A stretch of 48,482 nucleotides of DNA from Seribacter sulfatis (GTDB lineage: Bacteria; Verrucomicrobiota; Verrucomicrobiia; Opitutales; Seribacteraceae). The stretch lies in contig NZ_CAXLMO010000081.1 of NCBI RefSeq assembly GCF_964187635.1, forward strand, positions 1 through 48,482. The letters are read 5' to 3'. Made by a program: the position numbers and the translations under genes. The notes beneath the pieces are model-generated. The model was not told the origin of the DNA and did not search any database. It saw only the letters and a program-made list of their open reading frames with translations. Positions 35,749 through 44,050 of the stretch are shown one piece after another (the stretch's first letter is position 1; each line of letters begins with the position of its first letter).

Positions 35749-36369
35749 CTATGATTGAAATCTTGATGAAACTTGATTCCAATCAAGCACATTCCAAAAT
35801 GCAGCAACATAATCAGGTCGTCGATTCTGATAATTCAAGTAATAGGCGTGCTCCCATACATCGAGTCCAATTAGCGGAGTACCTATATCGTCAGCGATTC
35901 CTTCCATTAGTGGGGAATCTTGATTGGGAGTAGATGTAATTGTTAAAGTTCCGTCTGATTGCTGGATAAGCCAAGCCCAACCAGATCCAAATCGAGTCAG
36001 CGAAGCTTTTAAAAAGGTATCTTTCAATGCATCAAGATTACCAAAAGTTGCTGAGATAGCTTCATTCAATGCACCATCTGGTAAGCCTCCGCCTTCCGGA
36101 GATAGACTTTCCCAGAAAAAAGAATGATTAGCATGTCCACCGCCATTGTTTCTAACTGCACCACGAATCGACTCGGGTAGGGAAGAAATATCTGAAATTA
36201 GATTATTAATTTCCATTTTTGAGAGATCATCATGGCCTTCGAGGGCAGCATTTAAGTTATTAATGTAGGTCTGGTGATGCTTCCCGTGATGAATTTCCAT
36301 TGTCCTTGCATCGATGTGGGGTTCGAGTGCATCAGTCGCAAAATGGAGGTTTGGTAATGTAAAAGTCAT
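35749..36369 (-). CDS. sodA: Superoxide dismutase, Mn type by residues
   Basis: It converts superoxide to peroxide and oxygen. The 206-residue protein has the metal-ligand segments MEIHHGKHHQTYINN, GGGHANHSFFWESL, FGSGWAWL and DVWEHAYYLNYQNRRPDY. GGHANHSFFW and the later NQDSPLM (Gln on the C-terminal domain) are the combination typical of Mn-SOD rather than Fe-SOD, though cambialistic use is possible. No signal peptide is visible, so it is cytoplasmic. It has a 91-base AT-rich upstream gap with no obvious site and precedes the TIR gene by 58 bases. Confidence 0.95.
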   Translation of the reverse strand: MTFTLPNLHFATDALEPHIDARTMEIHHGKHHQTYINNLNAALEGHDDLSKMEINNLISDISSLPESIRGAVRNNGGGHANHSFFWESLSPEGGGLPDGALNEAISATFGNLDALKDTFLKASLTRFGSGWAWLIQQSDGTLTITSTPNQDSPLMEGIADDIGTPLIGLDVWEHAYYLNYQNRRPDYVAAFWNVLDWNQVSSRFQS

Positions 36370-36460
36370 AATCGTTTTAATTTATGGATTAAAGTTATTT
36401 GAAATTAATAAATTTATGAAAAGCCAACATTAATAAATAATTTTGCGGAAGCAATGATTT

Positions 36461-36973
36461 TTAAGTGTTAACTTGTCGTTTTAATTGGAAAAATTTCTGA
36501 ATAAGGCTTTTACATTCTAACTCTAAAGTTCCCTTGAAAACCTTTGGTTTATGATTTGAATGTGGAAGTTCATGCAAAGATGTGGATCCGCCCAAGCCAC
36601 CCATTTTGGGATCTGTAAATGCGTAATGGACTTCCCCCATGCGAGATATTATTGTTGCACCTGCACACATGGGACACGGTTCTTTAGTGACAAATAACTG
36701 ACATTCATTTAACCGCCAATCGCCTACGAACTTTGCTGCCTGGGTAATGGCAATCATTTCAGCATGGGCACTCGGATCTTTTTGTTGCCGAGTTTGATTG
36801 TAAGCAGAAGCAATAATTTCATCCTTGAAGACTATAACAGCACCGATAGGAACCTCATCTGCATTCCACCCATTAATCGATTGGTTGTAGGCATGCTGCA
36901 TATAAAACGATGCGTTTCTCTCTAACTGACTCGGGAAAAGCTTGGTGAATGGACAATTTTGTTTGGTTGGCAT
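36461..36973 (-). CDS. tadA: tRNA adenosine(34) deaminase-like (TadA)
   Basis: TadA deaminates adenosine-34 of tRNA-Arg(ACG) to inosine. The 170-residue protein has the deaminase zinc and proton-shuttle motif PSAHAEMIAITQAAK and the second zinc motif KEPCPMCAGATII, with DEVPIGAVIVFKDEIIA upstream and VHYAFTDPKMGGLG downstream. This order matches TadA better than cytidine or guanine deaminases, although guanine deaminase relatives share the motifs. It is divergent from infA across 105 bases. Confidence 0.85.
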   Translation of the reverse strand: MPTKQNCPFTKLFPSQLERNASFYMQHAYNQSINGWNADEVPIGAVIVFKDEIIASAYNQTRQQKDPSAHAEMIAITQAAKFVGDWRLNECQLFVTKEPCPMCAGATIISRMGEVHYAFTDPKMGGLGGSTSLHELPHSNHKPKVFKGTLELECKSLIQKFFQLKRQVNT

Positions 36974-37078
36974 TAGGGGGATTTACAATTTACTACGGCA
37001 ATTAATCTAAATTATAATAGAAGGTCGAACTTGACGAAATCCTAAAAGATGGTGTTATGAAGCTTTTATATTAAATTT

Positions 37079-37357
37079 ATGTCTGGAGAAGAAGTTGTTG
37101 AAGTCGAGGGTAAAATCACCGCAGTTTTACCAAGTACAATGTTTAGAGCAGAACTTGAAAATGGTCATCAAGTACTCGCTCATATTTCCGGAAAGCTGAG
37201 GAAACATTTTATCAAAATTACAGTGGGCGATATTGTTAAGATGGAAATGAGCACGCAGGATTTGCAAAAGGCAAGAATTGTGTATCGCTTAAAGAATGCG
37301 GAGGTAAATCGTAATGCGCCGATCCGAAGCTTTGGTCCACGAGGTAAGAGAAGATAA
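37079..37357 (+). CDS. infA: Translation initiation factor IF-1
   Basis: IF-1 binds the ribosomal A site during initiation. The family core is complete: VVEVEGKITAVLPSTMFRAE, NGHQVLAHISGKLRKHFIKI and GDIVKMEMS. At 92 residues it is about 20 longer than the usual 72, with an extra basic C-terminal tail (NRNAPIRSFGPRGKRR). The ATG is preceded by ATATTAAATTT without a Shine-Dalgarno site. The divergent gap to tadA contains TATAAT at 37013-37018, too far from a good -35 to call. cysK follows after 34 bases. Confidence 0.95.
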   Translation: MSGEEVVEVEGKITAVLPSTMFRAELENGHQVLAHISGKLRKHFIKITVGDIVKMEMSTQDLQKARIVYRLKNAEVNRNAPIRSFGPRGKRR

Positions 37358-37391
37358 TTCTTTTTCATTTTTTCACTCAAAATAAGTTATT

Positions 37392-38360
37392 ATGAATATT
37401 ATTGAATCGATCGGTCGTACACCTTTGGTGGAACTTACTAAATTAACGAAGGATTGTGGCGCTCGCATATTTCTTAAGTCTGAGTTTTTTAATCCGCTCG
37501 CAAGCGTAAAAGATCGAATCGGTGCTGCGATGATTGAGGCTGCTGAAAAAGACGGCTCATTAAAACCAGATAGCGTAGTAATTGAACCCACTTCTGGAAA
37601 TACAGGCATCGCGCTTGCCTTCGTTTGCGCGGCGAAGGGATATAAATGTATTCTTACAATGCCCGAGACTATGTCCAAAGAAAGAAGATTGCTTCTTCGA
37701 TTGTTGGGAGCTGATATTGTTCTTACACCAGGGCCAAAAGGAATGGGGGGAGCGATTTCAAAGGCGAGTCAATTAATGGAGGAGCATGGAGAAAACGGTT
37801 TTATGCCTCAACAATTTAACAATCCTGCGAACCCCGAAGTTCACCGCAAAACAACTGCAGAAGAAATTTGGTCAGGGATGGAAGGCAAGATTGATTGTTT
37901 TATTTCTGGAGTGGGAACTGGAGGAACAATTACTGGGGTGTCCGAGGTGATCAAGAAGCGCAACCCCGATATGATTTCGGTTGCAGTTGAACCGATTGAA
38001 AGTCCTGTAATAACCCAGACAAGAAATGGGGAGGAAGTTAAGCCGGGTCCACACAAAATCCAAGGCATTGGTGCAGGATTTGTTCCCAATAATCTCAATT
38101 TGGACATTATCGACGAGGTTGAACTGGTAAGTAGCGATGACGCATTTGAGATGGCCCGTGAGTTAAGTTTAACTGAGGGTGTACTAGGTGGAATTTCAAC
38201 TGGTGCCACGGTAACAGCAGCACTCAGAATTGCAAAACGACCTGAGATGGCAGGGAAAAATATTGTCGTGGTTGGTGCAAGTTGTGGGGAGCGTTATCTT
38301 TCGACTCCACTTGCTGCACAAGCTGCATCTGAGGTTATGGATGCAGTGGCGGAAGAGTAG
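37392..38360 (+). CDS. cysK: Cysteine synthase (O-acetylserine sulfhydrylase)
   Basis: This PLP enzyme makes cysteine from O-acetylserine and sulfide. The PLP lysine is K40 in NPLASVKDRIG, the substrate loop is EPTSGNTGIALAF, and the phosphate-binding loop is SGVGTGGTITGVSEV, followed by IQGIGAGFVP. At 322 residues it is a normal CysK length. Cystathionine beta-synthase without a CBS domain is less likely. It lies between infA and dtd with gaps of 34 and 69 bases, so co-transcription is possible. Confidence 0.95.
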   Translation: MNIIESIGRTPLVELTKLTKDCGARIFLKSEFFNPLASVKDRIGAAMIEAAEKDGSLKPDSVVIEPTSGNTGIALAFVCAAKGYKCILTMPETMSKERRLLLRLLGADIVLTPGPKGMGGAISKASQLMEEHGENGFMPQQFNNPANPEVHRKTTAEEIWSGMEGKIDCFISGVGTGGTITGVSEVIKKRNPDMISVAVEPIESPVITQTRNGEEVKPGPHKIQGIGAGFVPNNLNLDIIDEVELVSSDDAFEMARELSLTEGVLGGISTGATVTAALRIAKRPEMAGKNIVVVGASCGERYLSTPLAAQAASEVMDAVAEE

Positions 38361-38429
38361 GATCCAATAGTGCTACAGTAGAACCGATTTTCAGGGTTTT
38401 TGCTCACCTGAAGACCTTCTTCTTTTGTA

Positions 38430-38885
38430 ATGAGAGCTTTAGTTCGAAGAGTTCTTTCGGCCACTGTATCGGTGAATAGTCAAACCGTTGGTGAGATTAA
38501 TCGAGGACTCTTAGTTTATTTGGCCGTTCACAGGGACGATGAAGATTCTGATTTGGGATGGATCAGCCAAAAAATTTTGGGAATGAGAGTTTTTGAGGAT
38601 GATGCGAAAAAAATGAATAATTCATTAGTAGAGAAAGGGTACGAACTAATGGTGATTAGCCAATTTACACTTTTTGGATCCCTTCGAAAAGGGTTTCGAC
38701 CTTCTTTTAATCATGCGGCAACTCCAGAGTTTGCGGTTGGTCAATATCGTAAGTTTTTACAAATAATAAAAGAAAAATTGAATGGTAGGGTAGCATCCGG
38801 AGAATTCGGAGCAGACATGAAAATTCTTTCAATTGACGACGGTCCAGTAAGTTTATGGCTTGATTCAAAAGAGAAGAATTATTGA
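38430..38885 (+). CDS. dtd: D-aminoacyl-tRNA deacylase
   Basis: DTD removes D-amino acids mischarged on tRNA. The 151-residue protein starts MRALVRRVLSATVSVNSQ, has the catalytic SQFTLFGSLRKGFRPSF segment and the Gly-cis-Pro motif in DDGPVSLWLDS near the C-terminus. All are diagnostic and the length is typical. The ATG has no Shine-Dalgarno site. It is the last housekeeping gene before the envelope cluster. Confidence 0.95.
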   Translation: MRALVRRVLSATVSVNSQTVGEINRGLLVYLAVHRDDEDSDLGWISQKILGMRVFEDDAKKMNNSLVEKGYELMVISQFTLFGSLRKGFRPSFNHAATPEFAVGQYRKFLQIIKEKLNGRVASGEFGADMKILSIDDGPVSLWLDSKEKNY

Positions 38886-38936
38886 TTGATTCAATATCCG
38901 TACTTAATAAGTGGTGGAATTGACATTTGTTGTGGG

Positions 38937-38959
38937 CTAACATTATTTGATAATGTTAG
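38937..38959. repeat. Perfect 10-base inverted repeat, operator candidate
   Basis: CTAACATTAT (38937-38946) is the exact reverse complement of ATAATGTTAG (38950-38959), separated by TTG. A consensus -35 box TTGACA lies at 38920-38925, so the repeat would cover the -10 region (about 38943-38948). This is the arrangement of a repressor operator. The stem is too AT-rich and lacks an immediate T-run to be a convincing dtd terminator. The rest of the 222-base gap up to 39107 holds no clear gene. Confidence 0.5.
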
Positions 38960-39107
38960 GAGAAATTGAACTGCTGTTTTTTCTTTTGAACAGAACAAAG
39001 CGAGTCTTTATCAATTGTAAAATGATATTGAATTTCGTGTATAAGATTTTAATAATAAGATCGAAGGGTTCTTGCATTAGAATAACGAATTAACTTACTA
39101 TAAAATC

Positions 39108-39710
39108 TTGAGATTATTTATTTCACATATTATTTTCTTAGCTTTCCTATTTTTTAATTTAGGGTGTGGGGGTTTGAAGGATAATCAAGTTCCAAAGGTC
39201 CATCAGGCTTGGGATGCCCGTTATCATTACGACTTGGAGAACAGAAGGATGATTTCAAAATATGACAACAAGAAAATTGGTCGGTCCATCGGTAGAGATG
39301 AGTGGGGTAGGATTGATCATGATCGTTACTGGGTTATGAAACCATTTAAGGGAGAAAATCTCTTGGAGATAAATAAATCTAAACTTAATTCAGAACGAGA
39401 TCTTCGATGGGAGGAGGCAAACAGTAATTTAATCGAAGCAAGAAAGATCGAATTGGCGCAGATCTCAACAATTGATGGGGAGGGAGGTACGGAATCATTA
39501 AATGAGGACTCTGAAATAGAAACTACTGAAAGCGATGAATTTCTTCCTGCTCCATTTTTGCCTCAGGGCATTGATATGGAGCCAAGTGAGCCCATGAATA
39601 CAGATTTTAATGAAGGTATACCTCAATTGCCAGAAGCTGGTTTAGGTGACCCCAATGATCTGGATACACAAGAACCACCCTCTCCCTTTGCTCCTTTGCC
39701 GCCTCTTTAA
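39108..39710 (+). CDS. Unknown lipoprotein A (related to the one at 44552)
   Basis: This 200-residue protein has a signal ending in FFNLGC (Cys20). It is predicted to be lipidated and anchored in the envelope. The N-terminal part has VHQAWDARYHYDLENRRMIS and a DEWG...DRYWV stretch, and the C-terminus is acidic and Pro-rich, ending SPFAPLPPL. The lipoprotein at 44552 shares the AWxAR..YDxExRxM core, an aromatic YW/WW pair and the NPFAPLP tail, so the two are paralogues. The family is not recognised. The start is TTG, with TATAAA three bases upstream. The coiled-coil gene follows after 5 bases. Confidence 0.75.
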   Translation: MRLFISHIIFLAFLFFNLGCGGLKDNQVPKVHQAWDARYHYDLENRRMISKYDNKKIGRSIGRDEWGRIDHDRYWVMKPFKGENLLEINKSKLNSERDLRWEEANSNLIEARKIELAQISTIDGEGGTESLNEDSEIETTESDEFLPAPFLPQGIDMEPSEPMNTDFNEGIPQLPEAGLGDPNDLDTQEPPSPFAPLPPL

Positions 39711-39715
39711 TATAA

Positions 39716-40561
39716 ATGTATAAATTAGGATACATTTTAAATATTCTCACCCTTGCTATGGGTACGGTTGCATTATGGCAGATTTTTTCTGTGCAGGCAG
39801 AGAATGAATTTTTGGAAAAAGAAATTTCTGATTTTAATTCTAAAGTCCAAGATATTACGCTTGCTGTAGATGAGGCAAAAAAAGGGCAGTCCGACAAATT
39901 TGCACGAGAAAAAAGAAAAAATGCAGAATTAGAAGCGAATGAACAATCGTCGGTCGGAGAGATTACTGATCTGAGTCGTAAGAAGAAAGAGATGAGTATC
40001 ATTTTAGAGGAAAAAACTAAGAAGGTCGAAGAATTGTCTTCCTCGATACAAAAAGCCAAAATAAGTCTAGCAGGGATTGATAAGGAAATCGACCGATCGA
40101 GGAGTACTTTACGCTCGATGACTCTCCTCGTTCCCAATTTACAATCCTCCCTTGTATCTTTAGAAGATGATATTTCTCAGAAGAAAGATCGAATAATGGA
40201 ATTAGAAAAAAAGATTTTGTCTTATGATAGAGAGACGGATCTATTAAAAGAGCACTTTGAATTTACGGTATCTGCATTACAGAAAGATTTCTACGAACAT
40301 CCTTGGTTGGAAAAAGGTGAACGAGTAAGCGTCTCGTTTTCTAGCTTAGATTTAGAAACGGGAATGATTATGCTACCGATCGGGAAAAATCATGGACTGG
40401 AGCAGAGCATGAGGTTTGCCGTTCGAGGAAATGGAAAGTCGATTTGTCAGATTAAGATAAATAAAGTCGCATTTGATCATTGTATTGCAATGATTATTCC
40501 ATTGTTAGGAAACCCAAAAGAGTTACTGGAAGTTACAAACCTTGACCTTATATATCTTTAG
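39716..40561 (+). CDS. Single-TM coiled-coil protein 1
   Basis: The 281-residue protein has an N-terminal membrane helix (about 4-25). A long charged coiled coil follows (about 28-180; heptad-like Leu/Ile with Glu/Lys runs). The C-terminal beta domain (about 195-281) contains GMIMLPIGKNHGLEQSMRFA followed by VRGN. The following gene shares this layout and the G-x(7)-G-x(3)-G-[LF] pattern before MxFxxR. No family is recognised; it resembles beta domains of envelope assembly proteins such as FlgT/MreC only in pattern. It is probably inner-membrane anchored with the coil in the periplasm. Confidence 0.75.
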   Translation: MYKLGYILNILTLAMGTVALWQIFSVQAENEFLEKEISDFNSKVQDITLAVDEAKKGQSDKFAREKRKNAELEANEQSSVGEITDLSRKKKEMSIILEEKTKKVEELSSSIQKAKISLAGIDKEIDRSRSTLRSMTLLVPNLQSSLVSLEDDISQKKDRIMELEKKILSYDRETDLLKEHFEFTVSALQKDFYEHPWLEKGERVSVSFSSLDLETGMIMLPIGKNHGLEQSMRFAVRGNGKSICQIKINKVAFDHCIAMIIPLLGNPKELLEVTNLDLIYL

Positions 40562-41447
40562 AGTTTTCACCTTTTTGGGGGTGCTTGGTCTGTTTGCTTA
40601 CATGCTTTTTGGTCCAAATGCTTCGAATTCATTATCTCAGGATCTCGAACTCGTTCAAAAAAAACACGCGGAACTCACCCTTCAACTTGATTTGGATAAA
40701 AACGAATCGAATCTTGCTTTATCTGCCTTGTACAGGAGTCGTGTCGACTATCGAGATAAAGAAGAAGAAACCTTATCCAAGATCAAAGATTTGCAAGGGG
40801 AAGTGGATGGATTTACTCCTCGACTCGCAACTATTGAAAAAGAGATTAAGGAAAAATCTGATGAGCTTTCTAAATTAGACCAAGAAATTTCTTCTGCTCG
40901 CGAACCAATTGACAAGATTGTGATGCAAATCCAACCGATTGAGGAGAAGAAGAAAATAATAGAAAAAGAGAAATTAAAACTTCAAGAAACTCTGTCTTTG
41001 GTCGCTCAGGAGGCAGAGCAGATAGAAAATAAGTTCAACTCTCTGGAGGTTAAGCGGAATTTAGCTTCAGATAGTTTTGAGGAAGAACGGAGTAGACTGA
41101 TGAAAGGAATCAAGAAACCTCACCATCTGTATTATGCGGTTGATAAAGAGATCGTAGTAGCAAATCGTGCTCCGTCTGGTAAGGGAATCTTTATTAATAA
41201 CGGATATATCGATGGGTTTCGCGATAATATGGAGTTCATTACCCGAAATGAAAATGCAACATCTAATTTATCTTTTCGCTTAAAGGCGACATTAGTACAA
41301 AAAAACTTTTCTTTTTTGAAGTTTATGGATCAATTACAAGTGAAGGATTCATCTTTTGCTTCGGAAGGGCAGACTTTAATAGTAACAAGAAGTGGTCAAA
41401 TTACAGAAGAAAGGAATCAAGTTGATCAAAACATTACTCTTGAATAG
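40542..41447 (+). CDS. Single-TM coiled-coil protein 2, related to protein 1
   Basis: The product is about 300 residues with a membrane helix (about 7-25, FTFLGVLGLFAYMLF). A long coiled coil follows (about 34-180), then a C-terminal beta domain with GKGIFINNGYIDGFRDNMEF. The start is likely TTG 40542, overlapping the preceding gene by 20 bases; a later start would shorten the N-terminus but still keep most of the helix. It shares layout and C-terminal pattern with the preceding protein, so the pair probably arose by duplication and may form a hetero-oligomer. Function unknown. Confidence 0.72.
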   Translation: MTLYIFRVFTFLGVLGLFAYMLFGPNASNSLSQDLELVQKKHAELTLQLDLDKNESNLALSALYRSRVDYRDKEEETLSKIKDLQGEVDGFTPRLATIEKEIKEKSDELSKLDQEISSAREPIDKIVMQIQPIEEKKKIIEKEKLKLQETLSLVAQEAEQIENKFNSLEVKRNLASDSFEEERSRLMKGIKKPHHLYYAVDKEIVVANRAPSGKGIFINNGYIDGFRDNMEFITRNENATSNLSFRLKATLVQKNFSFLKFMDQLQVKDSSFASEGQTLIVTRSGQITEERNQVDQNITLE

Positions 41448-41537
41448 TGTGAAAAAAGTTTCCATCTCCAGTTTATATTATTTCTTGCTAAATTTTTTTA
41501 ATTACCCCATCCTTCGCTTTTCTTATTAACTTTACTT

Positions 41538-42161
41538 GTGGATACCCCCCCCGAAGATACTACTGACGAACAGCTTGCTGATCTTATAGCAGATCCGGAT
41601 ACTACCGATCAATCTGATGCAAATGAAGATGTTTCAGCAGGTTCTGTAGAGGTTGGTATTCCTCCGCAATTAAATCAAGAAGGCGATGGGGTTGATAGTA
41701 GCGAAGAATCTTTCAGCATCAATGATTTTGATGAAGACTTCCATGCAGATAAGCCTCCTAGTCAAGATGTCGAAAAAGAAGCCAGTGTAGATTTGCCAGA
41801 TGAGGAAGTACAAAATGCAGATAGTACTGAAGACCATCAAAGTCCAATCATTGAAAATAATAATAAACCCAACTCGAGCCAAAATGGAGATGGGGATGTT
41901 GCACAATTTCGGCAGACTTTGGCTAGCTTATCTAGGCAGCTTGAATTAGACCGTCTTGCATTTTTACATAAATCTCTTCAAGACTCAGGAGAGCAATTAC
42001 CCAGTCTCAATGAGATCGCATCCGATATTACTGGTAAAAGACTTATTAAACCAAGTGGCGATCTAGATCAATATGGGAAACGCCCTGCGGCAAGGTTGGA
42101 AGGTTGGCTCTCCGGTTTGTCATTTGGGGTAAGTAAGCGGGCAAAGAAATTTTCTAAGTAG
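41538..42161 (+). CDS. Unknown acidic protein with a conserved-looking C-terminal region
   Basis: The 207-residue protein is strongly acidic and low-complexity for its first 125 residues (Asp/Glu/Ser/Thr-rich, probably disordered). A more ordered C-terminal part follows, starting QFRQTLASLSRQLELDRLAF and ending with basic residues (SKRAKKFSK). There is no signal peptide or membrane segment. The start is GTG with no ribosome-binding site. It is 90 bases downstream of the coiled-coil gene and 22 bases upstream of the glycosyltransferase gene. Not recognised. Confidence 0.65.
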   Translation: MDTPPEDTTDEQLADLIADPDTTDQSDANEDVSAGSVEVGIPPQLNQEGDGVDSSEESFSINDFDEDFHADKPPSQDVEKEASVDLPDEEVQNADSTEDHQSPIIENNNKPNSSQNGDGDVAQFRQTLASLSRQLELDRLAFLHKSLQDSGEQLPSLNEIASDITGKRLIKPSGDLDQYGKRPAARLEGWLSGLSFGVSKRAKKFSK

Positions 42162-42195
42162 TATTAAATTGATATAGATTTCATTGAGTGAAGCA

Positions 42196-42948
42196 ATGAA
42201 GCCTAAAACGAATGATACAGTAGATTTCTCAGTTATTATTCCCGCCTATAATGAACAAAATTATATCGGTGCAGTTCTAGATAGACTCTTCAATGCGATT
42301 GCTGAAATAAAAAATCTTACGGGAGAAGTTATTGTGGTAGATAATAACTGTTCCGATCAAACTGCAATTTTAGCAAAAGAAAAAGGGGCAAGAGTCGTTT
42401 TTGAACCGATTAATCAAATCTCCAGAGCACGAAATGCAGGGGCATGTGTTGCAAGGGGAAAATACTTATTTTTTGTCGATGCGGATACCCAGATCTCAAA
42501 CGAATTACTTTTGCTCTCTTTGCAAAGGCTAGAAGGGGGGGAATGTGGAGGAGGAGGTTCCACGGTTGTATTTGATTCGAACCAAAATCAATTCTTTTTT
42601 GGTTCTTTTATGCCTTATTTCTGGTCTTGGATATCGAAGACTTTTAAATTGGCCGCCGGTAGTTTTATTTTTTGTGATAAAAAAACTTTTTTTGAAGCAG
42701 ATTGTTTTTCTGAAAAGTTGTTTGCAGGCGAAGAAATATTATTTTCGATCAATTACAAAAAGCGTTGTAAGAAAAAAAGTCTAACCTTTGAAATTGTAGA
42801 AGATTTTCCAGTCGTTACATCCTCGAGAAAATTGGTCTGGTTTAACCCTTTGCAAATTTTATTTACGATCTTAATCCCTCTTTTCTTTCCTTGGGCCCTA
42901 CGATCGAAAAGGTTTTGTAGTTTTTGGTATCGAAGACCGGTTAATTAG
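42196..42948 (+). CDS. Family 2 glycosyltransferase
   Basis: This is a GT-A fold sugar transferase using a nucleotide-sugar donor. The N-terminal motif is FSVIIPAYNEQNYIGAVLDR, with VIVVDNNCSDQTA and ARNAGACVARGKYLFFVDAD (the DxD metal-binding motif). The C-terminus has a hydrophobic, Pro-rich segment (PLQILFTILIPLFFPWAL) that may be membrane-associated. The start is ATG 42196; an in-frame TTG at 42184 would add four residues. The acceptor is unknown. Position beside envelope genes suggests glycosylation of a cell-surface molecule. Confidence 0.88.
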   Translation: MKPKTNDTVDFSVIIPAYNEQNYIGAVLDRLFNAIAEIKNLTGEVIVVDNNCSDQTAILAKEKGARVVFEPINQISRARNAGACVARGKYLFFVDADTQISNELLLLSLQRLEGGECGGGGSTVVFDSNQNQFFFGSFMPYFWSWISKTFKLAAGSFIFCDKKTFFEADCFSEKLFAGEEILFSINYKKRCKKKSLTFEIVEDFPVVTSSRKLVWFNPLQILFTILIPLFFPWALRSKRFCSFWYRRPVN

Positions 42949-42958
42949 TTCGAAAGTT

Positions 42959-43948
42959 CTAATCGCATGGATAGCGCAAATCCCATCTTTGTCGAATTTT
43001 GTCTAAGGTCGAGATAATGGAAAGGCTTTCCTGTAAGGGCATAATTGGACTTTCTTTTTTTCCATCTAATAGTAATTGGCTAAAGTGTTCTATTTCATAA
43101 TTGAACCCATTTCCTATAAATGGAGATTCAATTTTTCGAACCTTACCCGTTTTCCATTCTGTAATAGTCATAACCTGCGGTTTCCAACATTGTTTGTGAA
43201 TTCGAATACTCCCCTCGGTACCTGAAATAAAAGCTTCCTGTCTAGTGTCTGCTTGAATTGATGAATGTAGCAGTGCCATACTACCGTTTGGATATTTGAA
43301 AATCATTGAGGCTTGTTCATCAACCCCAGTCCTTCCATTGGTCCATTCGGTTACGAACGACTCGGGAGTCCCGTTAATCATGAATGACAGGGAGATTGGA
43401 TAGATTCCAACATCCAGGAGAGATCCACCCGCAAGGTCGGGGTTAAATAACCGACCTACTGGATCGATATTCTCTGGCCTAAAGCCAAAATCAGCCTGGA
43501 TTGTTCTCACTTCTCCAATTTCTTTATTTTTCAGGATATCTCGAACTTTTTCCATTAGGGGAGGGAACCTTGACCACATTCCCTCCATTAATAGAACATT
43601 TTTTTCTTTTGATTTTTGAATCATAAGCTCAACTTGATGAGCATTTACCGCAATTGGCTTTTCACATAGTACTCCTTTGCCATTTTCCAGGCAAAGCAGG
43701 GTATTACTGACATGCTCTGTATGGGGAGTGGCAATATAAATGGCATCAATAGATTTATTTTCTGCTAATTCTTGGTAGGAGGAGCAGGGCAGCGGTATAT
43801 TCCATTCGTGAGCAAACATTTCAGCAGATTCCTTCGTCCTCGAACCTATTGCGTGGAGTTTGGCATTTTTCGCATTGCTTACTCCCTCTGCAAATGCTCT
43901 TGCTATTCTACCTGTTCCTAGAATACCCCATCGAATCTTTTTGCTCAT
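42959..43948 (-). CDS. Gfo/Idh/MocA-family oxidoreductase
   Basis: With the ATG at 43948 (MSKKIRWGILGTGRIARAFA) the 329-residue protein is a cytoplasmic NAD(P)-dependent oxidoreductase of sugars or derivatives. The Rossmann motif is GILGTGRIAR and the EKP motif VLCEKPIAVN. The C-terminal half has FGFRPENIDPVGRLFNPDLA and GGSLLDVGIYPISLSF, resembling dihydrodiol/xylose dehydrogenase-type members. A longer start at 43993 adds 15 residues with no homology. It has no signal peptide, unlike the other family member at 11219. Convergent with the glycosyltransferase (10 bases). Confidence 0.88.
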   Translation of the reverse strand: MSKKIRWGILGTGRIARAFAEGVSNAKNAKLHAIGSRTKESAEMFAHEWNIPLPCSSYQELAENKSIDAIYIATPHTEHVSNTLLCLENGKGVLCEKPIAVNAHQVELMIQKSKEKNVLLMEGMWSRFPPLMEKVRDILKNKEIGEVRTIQADFGFRPENIDPVGRLFNPDLAGGSLLDVGIYPISLSFMINGTPESFVTEWTNGRTGVDEQASMIFKYPNGSMALLHSSIQADTRQEAFISGTEGSIRIHKQCWKPQVMTITEWKTGKVRKIESPFIGNGFNYEIEHFSQLLLDGKKESPIMPLQESLSIISTLDKIRQRWDLRYPCD

Positions 43949-44050
43949 GGATCTGTTAGAATCAATTTTTTCATTACAAGCAATCTTTAACAAATTCTAT
44001 CCTGACGGTCTTGGTTGACGAAAATGTATAATTATTCAAATAACTAATGT

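Noticed and set aside
38391..38413. TTCAGG/CCTGAA inverted repeat after cysK as a terminator
   Set aside because: Six-base stem with an 11-base loop and no T-run directly behind it.
38954..39094. A 46-residue open frame behind the palindrome
   Set aside because: No family, no ribosome-binding site, AT-rich and starting inside the palindrome; likely chance.
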